Source of the DNA: CAZWCE01 sp964632505
Lineage (GTDB): Bacteria > Planctomycetota > Planctomycetia > Pirellulales > Thermoguttaceae
Reading direction: 5' to 3'
Length of the DNA stretch: 40,560 nucleotides
Assembly (NCBI GenBank): GCA_964632505.1
Contig: CAZWCE010000027.1
Span: 1-40,560 of the forward strand
The position numbers and the translations under genes were made by a program. Under the pieces are notes generated by a model. The model saw nothing but the letters and a program-made list of their open reading frames with translations. It did no database searches and was not told the DNA's origin. This document shows, piece after piece, positions 1-8,087 of this stretch. Position 1 is the stretch's first letter. Every line of letters starts with the position of its first letter.

Positions 1-583
1 TTTATACGGTGGAGGTTTGCGTTTGGGTGAACTCATCCGACTACGGGTCAAGGATCTGGACTTCGACGCTGGGCTTGTCATCGTACGCAGCGGCAAAGGG
101 GATAAAGATCGAACGACGCTTATGCCTCAGACTATTAAACAGGATATTCAGAAACACCTTGATGCGGTTCGAAAGCTGCACAAAGCCGATTTAGCGAAAG
201 GATATGGCGAGGCACTGTTACCGAACGCCTTGGTGAGGAAATATCCAAACGCCGGTCGTGAATGGGGTTGGCAATACGTTTTTCCAGCAAATAAAATCGC
301 TTACGATCCGTCAGACGGCAAGACGAGGCGTTATCATCTGCATGAAAAAGCCCTACAATCAGCTATTCGCCGAGCCGTTTTAAAGGCAGGTATTCCAAAG
401 CATGCGACGGCCCACACTTTACGCCACAGCTTCGCGACTCATTTACTGCTCAAAGGGACGGACATCCGTGAGATTCAGGAGCTGCTTGGGCATAAAAGCC
501 TTGAAACAACGATGATTTATACACATGTGGTTAAGGATTTGAAAACACAAGCATTGAGCCCCTTAGACGACATCGAAATGTAA
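1..583 (+). CDS. Integron-type tyrosine recombinase IntI (5' end cut by window edge)
   Basis: C-terminal catalytic part of a site-specific tyrosine recombinase. The reading frame is open to base 2 and reads LYGGGLRLGELIRL, which matches the first catalytic-Arg box, so the gene starts outside the window. Visible catalytic residues are Arg in GLRLGE, the HTLRHS box (His-x-x-Arg), the His in LLGHKS and the nucleophile Tyr in MIYTH. Between boxes I and II lies a segment reading LVRKYPNAGREWGWQYVFPA, the extra patch that separates integron integrases from XerC/XerD-type recombinases. The family recombines attI with attC sites of gene cassettes. The attI site and cassette array usually lie upstream of intI, here beyond the left edge. 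The 3' side carries no recognisable attC site. Family call is firm; activity cannot be judged from a partial gene. Confidence 0.9.
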   Translation, partial: LYGGGLRLGELIRLRVKDLDFDAGLVIVRSGKGDKDRTTLMPQTIKQDIQKHLDAVRKLHKADLAKGYGEALLPNALVRKYPNAGREWGWQYVFPANKIAYDPSDGKTRRYHLHEKALQSAIRRAVLKAGIPKHATAHTLRHSFATHLLLKGTDIREIQELLGHKSLETTMIYTHVVKDLKTQALSPLDDIEM

Positions 584-818
584 GTCATACTGCAAGATTT
601 CAAGTGTAATTGAAGTCACCCGAAAGATGTCGCCTCTCCAGAACCGGCGAAGGGCTGCCCAAAAGCATCAAATATTCATGGTTTCTTGGCATTGATTCCG
701 GCACTATTTTGATGCTCGCATCACCCGCTCGGGAGAGGGAGGTCAAGAAACGAAAAACGCCGCAGCGCTAAGTCTTTATCTGACAAAGCGTTACGGCGTT
801 TCTATTTTCCGGAAAGAG
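584..818. other. Intergenic stretch between integrase and tRNA
   Basis: No gene seen. It contains a 9-bp perfect inverted repeat, AGCATCAAA at 664-672 and TTTGATGCT at 708-716, with a 35-nt loop, and the hairpin at 752-805 listed separately. I looked for the attC core pattern RYYYAAC...GTTRRRY and found no convincing pair. Confidence 0.6.
752..805. terminator. Bidirectional intrinsic terminator-like hairpin
   Basis: The arms AAACGCCGCAGCGCT and AGCGTTACGGCGTTT pair over 15 positions with one mismatch and one G-U, around a loop of about 17 nt. Read on the minus strand the stem is followed by a T-rich run, which would end the tRNA-Arg transcript. On the plus strand a weaker T-rich run follows and could end the integrase transcript. 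Confidence 0.55.
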
Positions 819-892
<74 letters not shown>

Positions 893-939
893 CTGTCGAA
901 CTACATGAATCTACTCATGTATCGGGTTTGCGTTCATCT

Positions 940-965
940 ACGAACACTCCCAACGAACACTCCCA
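940..965. repeat. Perfect 13-bp tandem repeat
   Basis: Two adjacent identical copies of ACGAACACTCCCA (940-952 and 953-965), about 50 bp upstream of the tRNA-Arg 5' end. A third, imperfect trace is not visible. A neighbouring short inverted repeat, ACATGA/TCATGT, lies at 903-920. Confidence 0.8.
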
Positions 966-1110
966 TTCGACATGAAACCGATATTTTAAGATATTGCCTT
1001 CGTATGACAAGGGGGCAAATCGATTTTTCTTCCATCGACGGCGAGAATCCCCTCTGAGAAGTGGTCGGTTCTCCGATCCCCACGTCGGCACATCTGGAAA
1101 TGAAGACGCT

Positions 1111-2034
1111 TCAGAGAGACTTTTCCCCCTTCAGCCAATGCTTGAGGAAGAGGAGGACGCGCCTTCTCATCTCAGCGGTTTCTTGGTGACCCACCTCATA
1201 ACGATGTAACTGCCACGCTTCCGGAGCCTCTTGGTAGGAATAGATCTTTTTCAGCTCTTGATCGATTCGGTCCAGTCCGGCGGGGGGAGTGAGTGGGTCG
1301 TGATTGCCGGCCAATGAAAGATGCGGGCGTGGAGCGATCAAAGCGTTGATTTGTGCGGTGGAGAAATGCTTGAGCAGCCTGGGGATGTAGTAGTAGATCC
1401 CGTGTTCGCCGAGGCCCCGGTTTTCGAGAAGGGCCTGGAAGTCGGTCAGACAGCAAATGTCGACGCATGCGGCGATTCGGGTGTCCAAAGCCGCGAGCCA
1501 CCAGCTCAACGTGCTGCCCATCGACATGCCGACCGCCGCAATGCGTTCGGGATCGACGTCCGGGCGTGTTACGAGATAATCGACCGAGCGGAGAGCATCG
1601 AAGACCATCATCCCCCAGAGTACTTGCCCTTTCCAGAGCATCTCCTTGAAGAGTTCCGATTCGGTTTTGCCCCGACGTTCTCCAAAGCCCCACATATCCA
1701 GACAGAGCACGGCATAGCCTTTGGGGACAAGTTCAGGCCCATAAGGCGGATCGGTCAGAAATTCGCGTCCGAGGTGTACCTCTTCTTTGCCGATGGTGTA
1801 ATCGCCGCCATGAGCATGGTGATAGAGCACGCAGGGAAATGGAGGTCGTCCGGATCGGGGCTTGAGGAAATAAGCCGGCACCGGCTCTATGCCGTTGAGG
1901 TCCAATAGGAGCGTTTCCGATAAATAGGATTCATGCTCGGTTTGGGAGACGATCTCCGCATGGAGCGGCCGCTCGCGCGACGGAAGTTCACCAAGGAGCG
2001 AAAGGAGTTGGGTACGGCGATGGGAAGACGACAT
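1111..2034 (-). CDS. Alpha/beta hydrolase, dienelactone hydrolase / acetyl-xylan-esterase-like
   Basis: Probable cytoplasmic esterase of the alpha/beta hydrolase fold, 307 residues. The nucleophile elbow GMSMGS puts Ser at about residue 171. Asp in GNHDPLTPP (about 246) and His in VGHQET (about 283) complete the triad, and HHAHGG near residue 73 looks like the oxyanion-hole strand turn. No signal peptide is seen. The reading frame also allows a GTG start two codons earlier, but the ATG at 2034 sits 6 nt after a GAAAGG Shine-Dalgarno and is preferred. The substrate is unknown; similar planctomycete proteins are often annotated as acetyl xylan esterase or dienelactone hydrolase. It is divergent from the next gene and shares a 150-bp intergenic region with it. 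Confidence 0.85.
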   Translation of the reverse strand: MSSSHRRTQLLSLLGELPSRERPLHAEIVSQTEHESYLSETLLLDLNGIEPVPAYFLKPRSGRPPFPCVLYHHAHGGDYTIGKEEVHLGREFLTDPPYGPELVPKGYAVLCLDMWGFGERRGKTESELFKEMLWKGQVLWGMMVFDALRSVDYLVTRPDVDPERIAAVGMSMGSTLSWWLAALDTRIAACVDICCLTDFQALLENRGLGEHGIYYYIPRLLKHFSTAQINALIAPRPHLSLAGNHDPLTPPAGLDRIDQELKKIYSYQEAPEAWQLHRYEVGHQETAEMRRRVLLFLKHWLKGEKSL

Positions 2035-2184
2035 CGACACCCTTTCTTTGAAGGCATGGCCTGAAGGGAACGAAAGGCTTGATCAGACAGAAAATCCCTG
2101 TATGCTTAGCTTACGCAGTTCTTCAGCGAAACGCAAGACAGATCGATGAAATGCAGGATCAGGCGATCGGGAAGGGGCCTATAA

Positions 2185-3363
2185 ATGAACATTTTTGCAC
2201 TAGAGCCCTATTATGGAGGAAGCCACCGATCCTGTCTCGATCGGTGGTGCCGCACGAGTCGGCATCGCTGGGTTCTTCGGACACTGCCCCCTTATCATTG
2301 GAAATGGCGGATGCGGCATGCGGCGATCACCTTCGCGGCATCGCTTGGGCAAAGTCAAGGTGCCTCGGACGACTTCGATCTTATTTTCTGTAGTTCGATG
2401 CTGGATTTGGCGACGTTTCGAGGGCTGGCGTCCGCCGATATCGCGAGGCTTCCCGCGATCGTCTATTTCCACGAAAATCAACTCACCTATCCGGTGCGTC
2501 GCGAAGAGCCCCGCGATGTTCATTTCGGTCTGACTCAAATGAACGCTTGTCTGGCTGCGCAAGAGGTCTGGTTCAACTCGTCGTTTCACCTCGAGGCCTT
2601 CTTGTCGAGGTTGAGTGAGATTCTCAAGACGATGCCTCCCGCCGAACTCGGCGAGCCGGTGGAGGCGATTCACCGTAAGTCGCGGGTCGTTCCACCGCCG
2701 GTTTCGCTTCTGTCGCCGTTGGAAGAGAAGGATAAAAACAAGCCGCTTCATCTGCTGTGGTCCGCGCGCTGGGAACACGACAAAAATCCCGAAGCGTTTT
2801 TCGCCGCGTTGAAGCTGCTGGTGGACCGAGGATTGGACTTTCGGGTGAGTGTTCTCGGCGAGCGGTTTCGAGAAGTTCCCGAGGTTTTCTCCAATAGCCT
2901 CGAATGGCTCGGGGATCGGGTTCTTCACTGGGGATTTCAACAGTCTCGGAACGATTATACCGACGTGGTCCGCCGGGCCGATGTTTTCGTTTCGACCGCA
3001 CGGCACGAGTTTTTCGGCATCGCGACGGTCGAGGCGATGTCGGCGGGTGTGGTGCCCTTGCTTCCCGATCGACTTTCCTATCCGGAATTGTTGACGAGAA
3101 TGGAGTTGGAGGAAGATCTCCAGCGACGGCTTCTTTTCGACGGCTCCCCGGAAACGCTCGCCGAGAGGATCGCTGCGATGGCCAAAGCAAAACGGAACGA
3201 CACCATCGCCCTTGAGAAAGAAGAGGGAGTCGATCTCGGCAGGATTTCCAAAATCATTTCCACGTCAGCGCATCGTGCGTTTTCCCTGGAGAAGATGATC
3301 GCCCTATGCGATGATCGAATGGCCTCGCTCGAATCGGAGCATCCATTCGGCCACGGAAGATAG
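2185..3363 (+). CDS. tRNA-queuosine alpha-mannosyltransferase homologue (QTMAN/GTDC1, DUF3524)
   Basis: A 392-residue GT4-like glycosyltransferase. The N-terminus MNIFALEPYYGGSHR and the following HRWVLRTLPPYHWKWRMRH are hallmarks of the DUF3524 domain of animal GTDC1, shown to be the enzyme that mannosylates queuosine at position 34 of tRNA-Asp. HENQLTYP (96-103) is another family motif. The C-terminal Rossmann half has SARWEHDKNPEAF (about 193-205) and the GT4 donor-site pair in EFFGIATVE (Glu275 and Glu283). Length and start match the family exactly. Donor and acceptor in this organism are inferred from homology; no queuosine biosynthesis gene lies in the window. The gene is convergent with the downstream methyltransferase. 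Confidence 0.8.
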   Translation: MNIFALEPYYGGSHRSCLDRWCRTSRHRWVLRTLPPYHWKWRMRHAAITFAASLGQSQGASDDFDLIFCSSMLDLATFRGLASADIARLPAIVYFHENQLTYPVRREEPRDVHFGLTQMNACLAAQEVWFNSSFHLEAFLSRLSEILKTMPPAELGEPVEAIHRKSRVVPPPVSLLSPLEEKDKNKPLHLLWSARWEHDKNPEAFFAALKLLVDRGLDFRVSVLGERFREVPEVFSNSLEWLGDRVLHWGFQQSRNDYTDVVRRADVFVSTARHEFFGIATVEAMSAGVVPLLPDRLSYPELLTRMELEEDLQRRLLFDGSPETLAERIAAMAKAKRNDTIALEKEEGVDLGRISKIISTSAHRAFSLEKMIALCDDRMASLESEHPFGHGR

Positions 3364-3492
3364 TCATGCTTTGAGTGCGGCATCGATCAAGAACCGAACG
3401 AGCATCATGATAGACCACGAATCCAACGAATTGCACGAGAAAAAGGCGATCTGTGCTTGCGGGGAAGATTCTCCGCATGGAGGGACGCCGTA

Positions 3493-4278
3493 TCAGACGA
3501 CCGCCCGAGACACGAGAATGCGGTAAGGAAGATAGGCCGTTAGTCGGTGTTCGGGATCGAAATGGAGTACCCCGCGGATAGGACCGAATGTTTCTCGGAG
3601 CGACTCGACGACTTCTTCGGGATTGTCCAAGTGATAGCGCGTCGTGAGGTCCTCGAGGTAGAGTGGAAGCGGGATCGTCGGCATGATCGAACAGGTGACC
3701 ATCCTCGCCTGATTCAAACGATCGACCAACTTATCGGTACGGGGAAACCACTTCTTGATGCCCATCAGCTTGTAGAGCTCATTCACGCACTCGATCACCA
3801 GTTCGTCTTCATGACAAACGGTCTGGTGGATGAAGCACTCGCCGGGTTTCATCAATTCGCGAATGCGATCCAACAGCAGATCGAATTCGTACTCCGGAAA
3901 ATAATGAAACACCGAACGCATCAAGAGCATGAGCGTATCTTCTTCGTGGGCGACCAGATCCTCGCGTTCCAATTCGATGATCGTGCGGCAAAGGTTTTTC
4001 ACATGAGCGTCGGCATTTTCCGCCAATTGTGTTTTGGAAATGTCGACGTTCATCAGTCGCAACCGGGAGCAGTCGAGGCATTCTTTCAGTCGATGCAGCA
4101 AGAATCCCGTCCCCCCTCCGAGATCGGCAATGACATCGGGAGAACCGGTGTGCACCTTGGAAAGAATCCTCTCGAGAAATGGACGCACCGCTTCGGTCGA
4201 TCCGAAGAAACCACGATGAAACAGTTCCCATGTGGCTCCGTGAATCTCGGTTTCCAGTTGTAGACTTCGGGTATCCAT
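3493..4278 (-). CDS. Class I SAM-dependent methyltransferase, substrate unknown
   Basis: Small-molecule-type Rossmann methyltransferase of 261 residues when started at the ATG at 4278. Motif I is DLGGGTGFLL (52-61), motif II NVDIS (77-81) carries the ribose-binding acidic residue, and MRSVFHYFPE (about 120-129) resembles the post-II/motif IV region of O-methyltransferases. The N-terminal GATWELFHRGFFGSTEAV may be a lid. An in-frame ATG exists at 4383, but the extra 35 residues are Arg/Ser-rich and not family-like; neither start has a clear Shine-Dalgarno. No signal peptide. No neighbour reveals the substrate. It shares a 218-bp divergent region with the sulfatase gene. Confidence 0.7.
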   Translation of the reverse strand: MDTRSLQLETEIHGATWELFHRGFFGSTEAVRPFLERILSKVHTGSPDVIADLGGGTGFLLHRLKECLDCSRLRLMNVDISKTQLAENADAHVKNLCRTIIELEREDLVAHEEDTLMLLMRSVFHYFPEYEFDLLLDRIRELMKPGECFIHQTVCHEDELVIECVNELYKLMGIKKWFPRTDKLVDRLNQARMVTCSIMPTIPLPLYLEDLTTRYHLDNPEEVVESLRETFGPIRGVLHFDPEHRLTAYLPYRILVSRAVV

Positions 4279-4403
4279 AAACTGCCTGGGAGGTACTGAG
4301 GCGCACCGCTTTCCAGTGAGACTCACCGATCGACGGTGGAAAGGATGCTGCGTGAGAGATTCCCTTTTTCGCAGCGGCCCCATGGGCGCGAACCAAGAAA
4401 GAG

Positions 4404-4416
4404 AGTCTCAGAGACT
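4404..4416. promoter_or_regulatory. 13-bp perfect palindrome, candidate operator
   Basis: AGTCTC-A-GAGACT is a perfect odd-centred palindrome inside the divergent region between the methyltransferase and sulfatase genes, 80 bp upstream of the sulfatase start. A TAATAT hexamer at 4434-4439 could be a -10 box, but no -35 with normal spacing is seen. The geometry fits a dimeric repressor site; no regulator is encoded nearby. Confidence 0.3.
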
Positions 4417-4496
4417 TGTGTTCCCTGTAACCGTAATATAGATTATTCAATCAGGCTCCCCCGCTTCGAAAGACCATATCAGAAAGGAATTCGCCA

Positions 4497-5957
4497 ATGC
4501 CTCTTCACAAGATACCGGCTGCACGACTTATTGCGCTGCTGATGATTTCGGCGTTTCTCGCGATTGCAACCCTGGTAGCTGTCCCCGACGTCTTGGCGGC
4601 CCGGCGACCGTCAAAACCGAACGTCGTCCTGATCTTCTGCGACGATCTCGGTTACGGCGACATCGGCCCCTTCGGTTGCCGACACCACCGGACTCCGAAT
4701 CTGGACCGCATGGCAAAGCAAGGACGCCGCTTCACCAGTTTCTACGTCACCAGCGGTGTCTGCACTCCCTCACGGAGTTCCTTGATGACCGGTTGTTATC
4801 CGAAACGGGTCGGACTCGATCAGAACGAAACCGGCGCCTGGGTTCTTTTTCCGGGCAACAAGGAAGGCCTGCATCCCTCGGAAATCACCATCGCGGAGAT
4901 TTTCAAATCCAAAGGTTACGCCACCGCCATGATCGGTAAGTGGCACTTGGGCGATCAGCCGGAGTTTCTCCCCACCCGGCAAGGCTTCGATCAGTATTTC
5001 GGCATCCCCTATTCCAACGACATGGGGCCTTTTCTTCCAGGCCGGGAACACTATCCCCCGATGCCGCTGTTGCGCGATGAAAAGGTCGTCGAGACCAACT
5101 GCGATCAATCGCAACTGACACCGCGCTACACCGCCGAAGCGCTCGAGTTCCTCGACGCCAACAAGGATCGGCCTTTCTTTCTCTACTTCGCCCATACCTT
5201 TCCCCATAACCCGGTGCATGCGTCGGAACGTTTCAAGGGCAAATCGGCCAACAATCTGTACGGCGACTGCGTGGAGGAGATCGATTGGTCGGTCGGGGAA
5301 CTGCTCGATCGGCTCGAGCGTCACTCACTGGCCGAAAAGACCCTCGTGATCTTCACCTCCGATAACGGCGCCGCTTCGCGATGGGGAGGCAACAACGGGC
5401 CGCTTCGCGGATTCAAAGGAAGCACCTGGGAGGGCGGCATGCGGGAGCCGTGCGTCATGTGGTGGCCGGGACAGATCCCCGCCGACACCTCTTGCGACCA
5501 GTTGATGTCGACGCTCGATCTCCTCCCGACCTTTGCCCATTTGATCGGGGCTCAAGTCCCGCAAGACCGCATCATCGACGGCGTCGACGCCACCGCGCTG
5601 CTTTTCGAACAACCATGTCCGCCTTCGCCGCGTGAATCGTTCTTCTATTACTTCCGCGACCGACTCCAAGCGGTCCGCAACGAGCGGTATAAGCTGATCC
5701 TGCCGAGAAAACAGGGCAAGAAGACCATGCCGATGCAGCTTTACGATCTGAGAGACGACCCCGGCGAAAGCAGGAACCTGCTGGAAACCTATCTTGCCGA
5801 AACCCCGGAAATCGTCGCGGCGCAGAAGTCACTGATGCGATTGGCCGAATCCTGTCGCAAGGATCTCGGCGACGGCAAGGAGATTCCCGGAGAGAACTGC
5901 CGCAAGCCCGGATTCATCGAAGATGCCAAACCCCTTGTGCCTCGGGAAAAGAAGTGA
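4497..5957 (+). CDS. Secreted type I sulfatase (arylsulfatase A family)
   Basis: Hydrolyses sulfate esters, probably on polysaccharides, in the periplasm or outside the cell. Residues 1-35 form a signal peptide ending near VLAA. Metal ligands start at FCDDLG (Asp49, Asp50). The formylglycine motif CTPSR has Cys89, which must be converted by FGE or anSME encoded elsewhere. KWHLG (148-152), AHTFPH (His233) and FTSDNGA (Asp289, Asn290) are further active-site elements. At 486 residues the length is normal. A Shine-Dalgarno (AAAGGA) precedes the ATG by about 8 nt. Planctomycetes carry many such genes; the sulfated substrate cannot be read from this locus. The 3' end converges, with a 36-bp gap, on the next gene. 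Confidence 0.92.
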   Translation: MPLHKIPAARLIALLMISAFLAIATLVAVPDVLAARRPSKPNVVLIFCDDLGYGDIGPFGCRHHRTPNLDRMAKQGRRFTSFYVTSGVCTPSRSSLMTGCYPKRVGLDQNETGAWVLFPGNKEGLHPSEITIAEIFKSKGYATAMIGKWHLGDQPEFLPTRQGFDQYFGIPYSNDMGPFLPGREHYPPMPLLRDEKVVETNCDQSQLTPRYTAEALEFLDANKDRPFFLYFAHTFPHNPVHASERFKGKSANNLYGDCVEEIDWSVGELLDRLERHSLAEKTLVIFTSDNGAASRWGGNNGPLRGFKGSTWEGGMREPCVMWWPGQIPADTSCDQLMSTLDLLPTFAHLIGAQVPQDRIIDGVDATALLFEQPCPPSPRESFFYYFRDRLQAVRNERYKLILPRKQGKKTMPMQLYDLRDDPGESRNLLETYLAETPEIVAAQKSLMRLAESCRKDLGDGKEIPGENCRKPGFIEDAKPLVPREKK

Positions 5958-5993
5958 CCGTGCACGCACAATCACGCCGAACAAGAAAAAGCC

Positions 5994-6716
5994 TCAACCG
6001 GCCTGATCGATCCGCTGGAGCGGGATGATCAGCTCGCGCCGGGTGATCGGTCGGGCGAATCGGTAAAGCCAAGCATTGCCGCGCTTGCCGACGATCTTGG
6101 TCGATTGCATATGCCGCAGGCAGTAGGCGATTTTTTGGGCTTCCCATCGTCGGATCGAGAGTTCCCGGGCCAAATCTCCGGTGTCGAACGGTTCCGGGAT
6201 GTGGGGACAGGAGAGGAGTTTCCGCAAATCGCCGGCGTGACGCAATCGGTAAACCGAACAGATTTCAGTCAGCGTCTGGCATTCCACCACGAAATCGCTC
6301 TCCCGGCGCCGACGACGGCGACCATGGCCGGGGTATCGGATTTCATCGATCTCGATCAGCGGGACGTCGAGCGTCAGACGCGGATGGGGAAACGTCCGGG
6401 TGAAGTAGACCAGCTCCTCGAAGATGTCGAGAATGGTGCGCCGCTTGGGACTCCACCGCGATTCCACGATCTTTCCGCCTTTTCGATTTCGCTTGAGCAG
6501 GCGTTTTTTCACCACCAAAGGCTTCACCACCAGCAGGCGGTGATCTTCGAGCAATCGCCGGACTTTGCGGGAGATGGCCGAGAGGGAGCCGTGCTGGATT
6601 TCGATCAAGCGTCCATCGCGGACGGCGTCGATCCGATAGCTCCCCATCCGCACTTCCGTGGCGCAATCCTTTCCGGCATACAGCTCCTTGAGTTGTCGGT
6701 GCAGTTCGCTTTCCAT
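5994..6716 (-). CDS. Conserved uncharacterised protein with possible PD-(D/E)xK core and winged helix
   Basis: A 240-residue protein without signal peptide or membrane segment. I recognise the layout as a widespread but unnamed bacterial family. The N-terminal part contains GSYRIDAVRDGRLIEIQ (25-41), in which Asp30 and the Glu39-x-Gln41 pair fit the spacing of a PD-(D/E)xK nuclease active site with Gln in place of Lys. The middle has an ESRWSPKRRTILDIFEELV block (85-103). A highly basic run at 133-138 follows. The C-terminal 175-225 (DTGDLARELSIRR...KRGNAWLYRF) reads like a winged helix-turn-helix. A nucleic-acid role is inferred from these features only. The ATG has GGAG about 7 nt upstream. 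Divergent from the DUF1559 gene. Confidence 0.6.
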   Translation of the reverse strand: MESELHRQLKELYAGKDCATEVRMGSYRIDAVRDGRLIEIQHGSLSAISRKVRRLLEDHRLLVVKPLVVKKRLLKRNRKGGKIVESRWSPKRRTILDIFEELVYFTRTFPHPRLTLDVPLIEIDEIRYPGHGRRRRRRESDFVVECQTLTEICSVYRLRHAGDLRKLLSCPHIPEPFDTGDLARELSIRRWEAQKIAYCLRHMQSTKIVGKRGNAWLYRFARPITRRELIIPLQRIDQAG

Positions 6717-7056
6717 TGTGTCTCCGGATACCTTACCGCCGACCGCTTCTTCTATTGGCTCTATTGGCCCGATCGCTCGTTTTCGGCCGAAGAATCCTAA
6801 TGAATTATTTCGACGAAAAGAACCTCAAAACCGGAAAAATCTTTGAAACCCCTTTCAGAATTCTTTATAATATAAATAAAATGTTTCGTTGTAGCTTGTT
6901 GTACGGCCACAAGTTATGAAACGACATGATTTTAGTTTTGTTTGGTCGGCCTGCCCCTCTTCGGAGCTCAACGTCTCGGTCCTTGAGAGCTTTTTGAATT
7001 TCGATTCATTATTCTCATCTTTCCTATCGGTTCCCATCGAAAAACAGGAGAACGTC
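6717..7056. other. Divergent intergenic region with promoter and long 5' leader
   Basis: It holds the promoter at 6843-6871 and a predicted leader of about 180 nt before the DUF1559 start. The leader is AT-richer than the genes around it. An ATG at 6916 is in frame with the downstream gene, but has no Shine-Dalgarno and would mask the prepilin-type N-terminus. Confidence 0.6.
6843..6871 (+). promoter_or_regulatory. Strong sigma-70-type promoter upstream of the DUF1559 gene
   Basis: TTGAAA (6843-6848), a 17-bp spacer and a consensus TATAAT (6866-6871). Expected transcription start is near 6878, giving a 5' UTR of about 180 nt to the start codon at 7057. It is the best promoter match found in the window. 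Confidence 0.75.
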
Positions 7057-7950
7057 ATGCGAAATCAGAAGGAACACCGTGGTTTTACCCTGGTAGAATT
7101 GTTGGTGGTGATCGCCATCATTGGTATTTTGATCGCGCTTTTGCTTCCGGCGGTGCAGGCGGCCCGGGAGGCGGCTCGCCGGATGCAGTGCACCAACCAC
7201 CTGAAGCAGATCGGTTTGGCGCTGCACAATTATCATGACACACACAATCACTTTCCCCTGCCGGGCATGATCGCCAACAAGCTGGGCTGGACCGTTTCGA
7301 TTCTACCGCAGATCGAATACAGCACGATCGCCGACAAAATGGACTACAGCGCCGGCAGCCATATGGATCCCGGCAAGGCGGAGCCTGCTGCTACGCGGAT
7401 CGATACCTACCTCTGCCCCAGTGCGACCAGTGAAGACGAGAAGAGCAAATACTCCGGAGAGGAATGGGAAGGCGAACGTCTTTACACCTCCCATTATTAC
7501 GGCATTTTGGGTCCGATCGGCGTCAACCCGGTCGAAGGGGAACGTTACGAGGAAGGCGGTCGGAGCGAACCTTTCGGCGGCTATGCCGAACAAGGCATTT
7601 TTTGGCAGTTCGGCTGCAAGCTGCGCGATATCACCGATGGAACTTCCAATACGCTCATGATCGGCGAAATCTCTTGGAAGAAGATGTCGAAATATCGGGC
7701 CTGGCACCGCGCCAAGTTCGGCGACGACCGTGGTACGCTTTATATTCTTTCGAAGAGCCTGGAATACCCGATCAATTCGGAAAACGAATCGAAGTGGAAC
7801 AGCGTCGCCTTCGGCAGCAACCACCCTGCCGGGGCGAACTTCGTCAATGCCGACGGGTCGGTCCATTTCGTTTCGGACACGATCAATTTCGAGAACTATC
7901 TCGCCTTGGGAAGTCGCGACGGCGATGAAGTCGCCACGCTCGGCGAATAG
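7057..7950 (+). CDS. DUF1559 pseudopilin-like protein
   Basis: Planctomycete-specific paralogous family with a type IV pilin/type II secretion pseudopilin N-terminus. The prepilin peptidase motif is G-FTLVE (residues 9-14 from the chosen start), followed by a hydrophobic helix to about residue 35 and the family signature AREAARRMQCTNHLKQIGLA. The C-terminus has HPAGANFVNADGSVHF, the usual H-x(n)-DG family ending. Product is 298 residues. The ATG at 7057 follows AGGAG by 6-8 nt and places the methylation motif correctly, so I chose it over the upstream in-frame ATG. Likely anchored in the cytoplasmic membrane after processing; the function of this family is not established. The downstream lipoprotein gene is its typical partner. 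Confidence 0.92.
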   Translation: MRNQKEHRGFTLVELLVVIAIIGILIALLLPAVQAAREAARRMQCTNHLKQIGLALHNYHDTHNHFPLPGMIANKLGWTVSILPQIEYSTIADKMDYSAGSHMDPGKAEPAATRIDTYLCPSATSEDEKSKYSGEEWEGERLYTSHYYGILGPIGVNPVEGERYEEGGRSEPFGGYAEQGIFWQFGCKLRDITDGTSNTLMIGEISWKKMSKYRAWHRAKFGDDRGTLYILSKSLEYPINSENESKWNSVAFGSNHPAGANFVNADGSVHFVSDTINFENYLALGSRDGDEVATLGE

Positions 7951-7977
7951 TCAGACACCTTTTTGCGGTTTTTTGCT

Positions 7978-8009
7978 TCCCGATCCCTTTTTCCGAAGAG
8001 GGATCGGGA
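7978..8009 (+). terminator. Intergenic hairpin between DUF1559 and lipoprotein genes
   Basis: Perfect 11-bp inverted repeat, TCCCGATCCCT (7978-7988) and AGGGATCGGGA (7999-8009), with a 10-nt loop, starting 28 nt after the DUF1559 stop codon. Only a weak T-rich tract follows. It may be a leaky terminator or an mRNA 3'-end stabiliser that lowers expression of the next gene. Confidence 0.55.
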
Positions 8010-8087
8010 GTTGTTTCCACTTCTTCCCCGGCGTTGCTTTTCCAATACGCTTCCCCGGGATCCCTCTATCCATGCAAGGTTCGATTC

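Noticed and set aside
584..818. Possible attC recombination site downstream of the integrase
   Set aside because: The inverted repeats at 664-716 and 752-805 lack paired RYYYAAC/GTTRRRY cores. The second fits a terminator for the tRNA better.
6916..7056. Upstream in-frame ATG for the DUF1559 protein
   Set aside because: It lacks a Shine-Dalgarno and would bury the prepilin peptidase motif 56 residues inside the protein.
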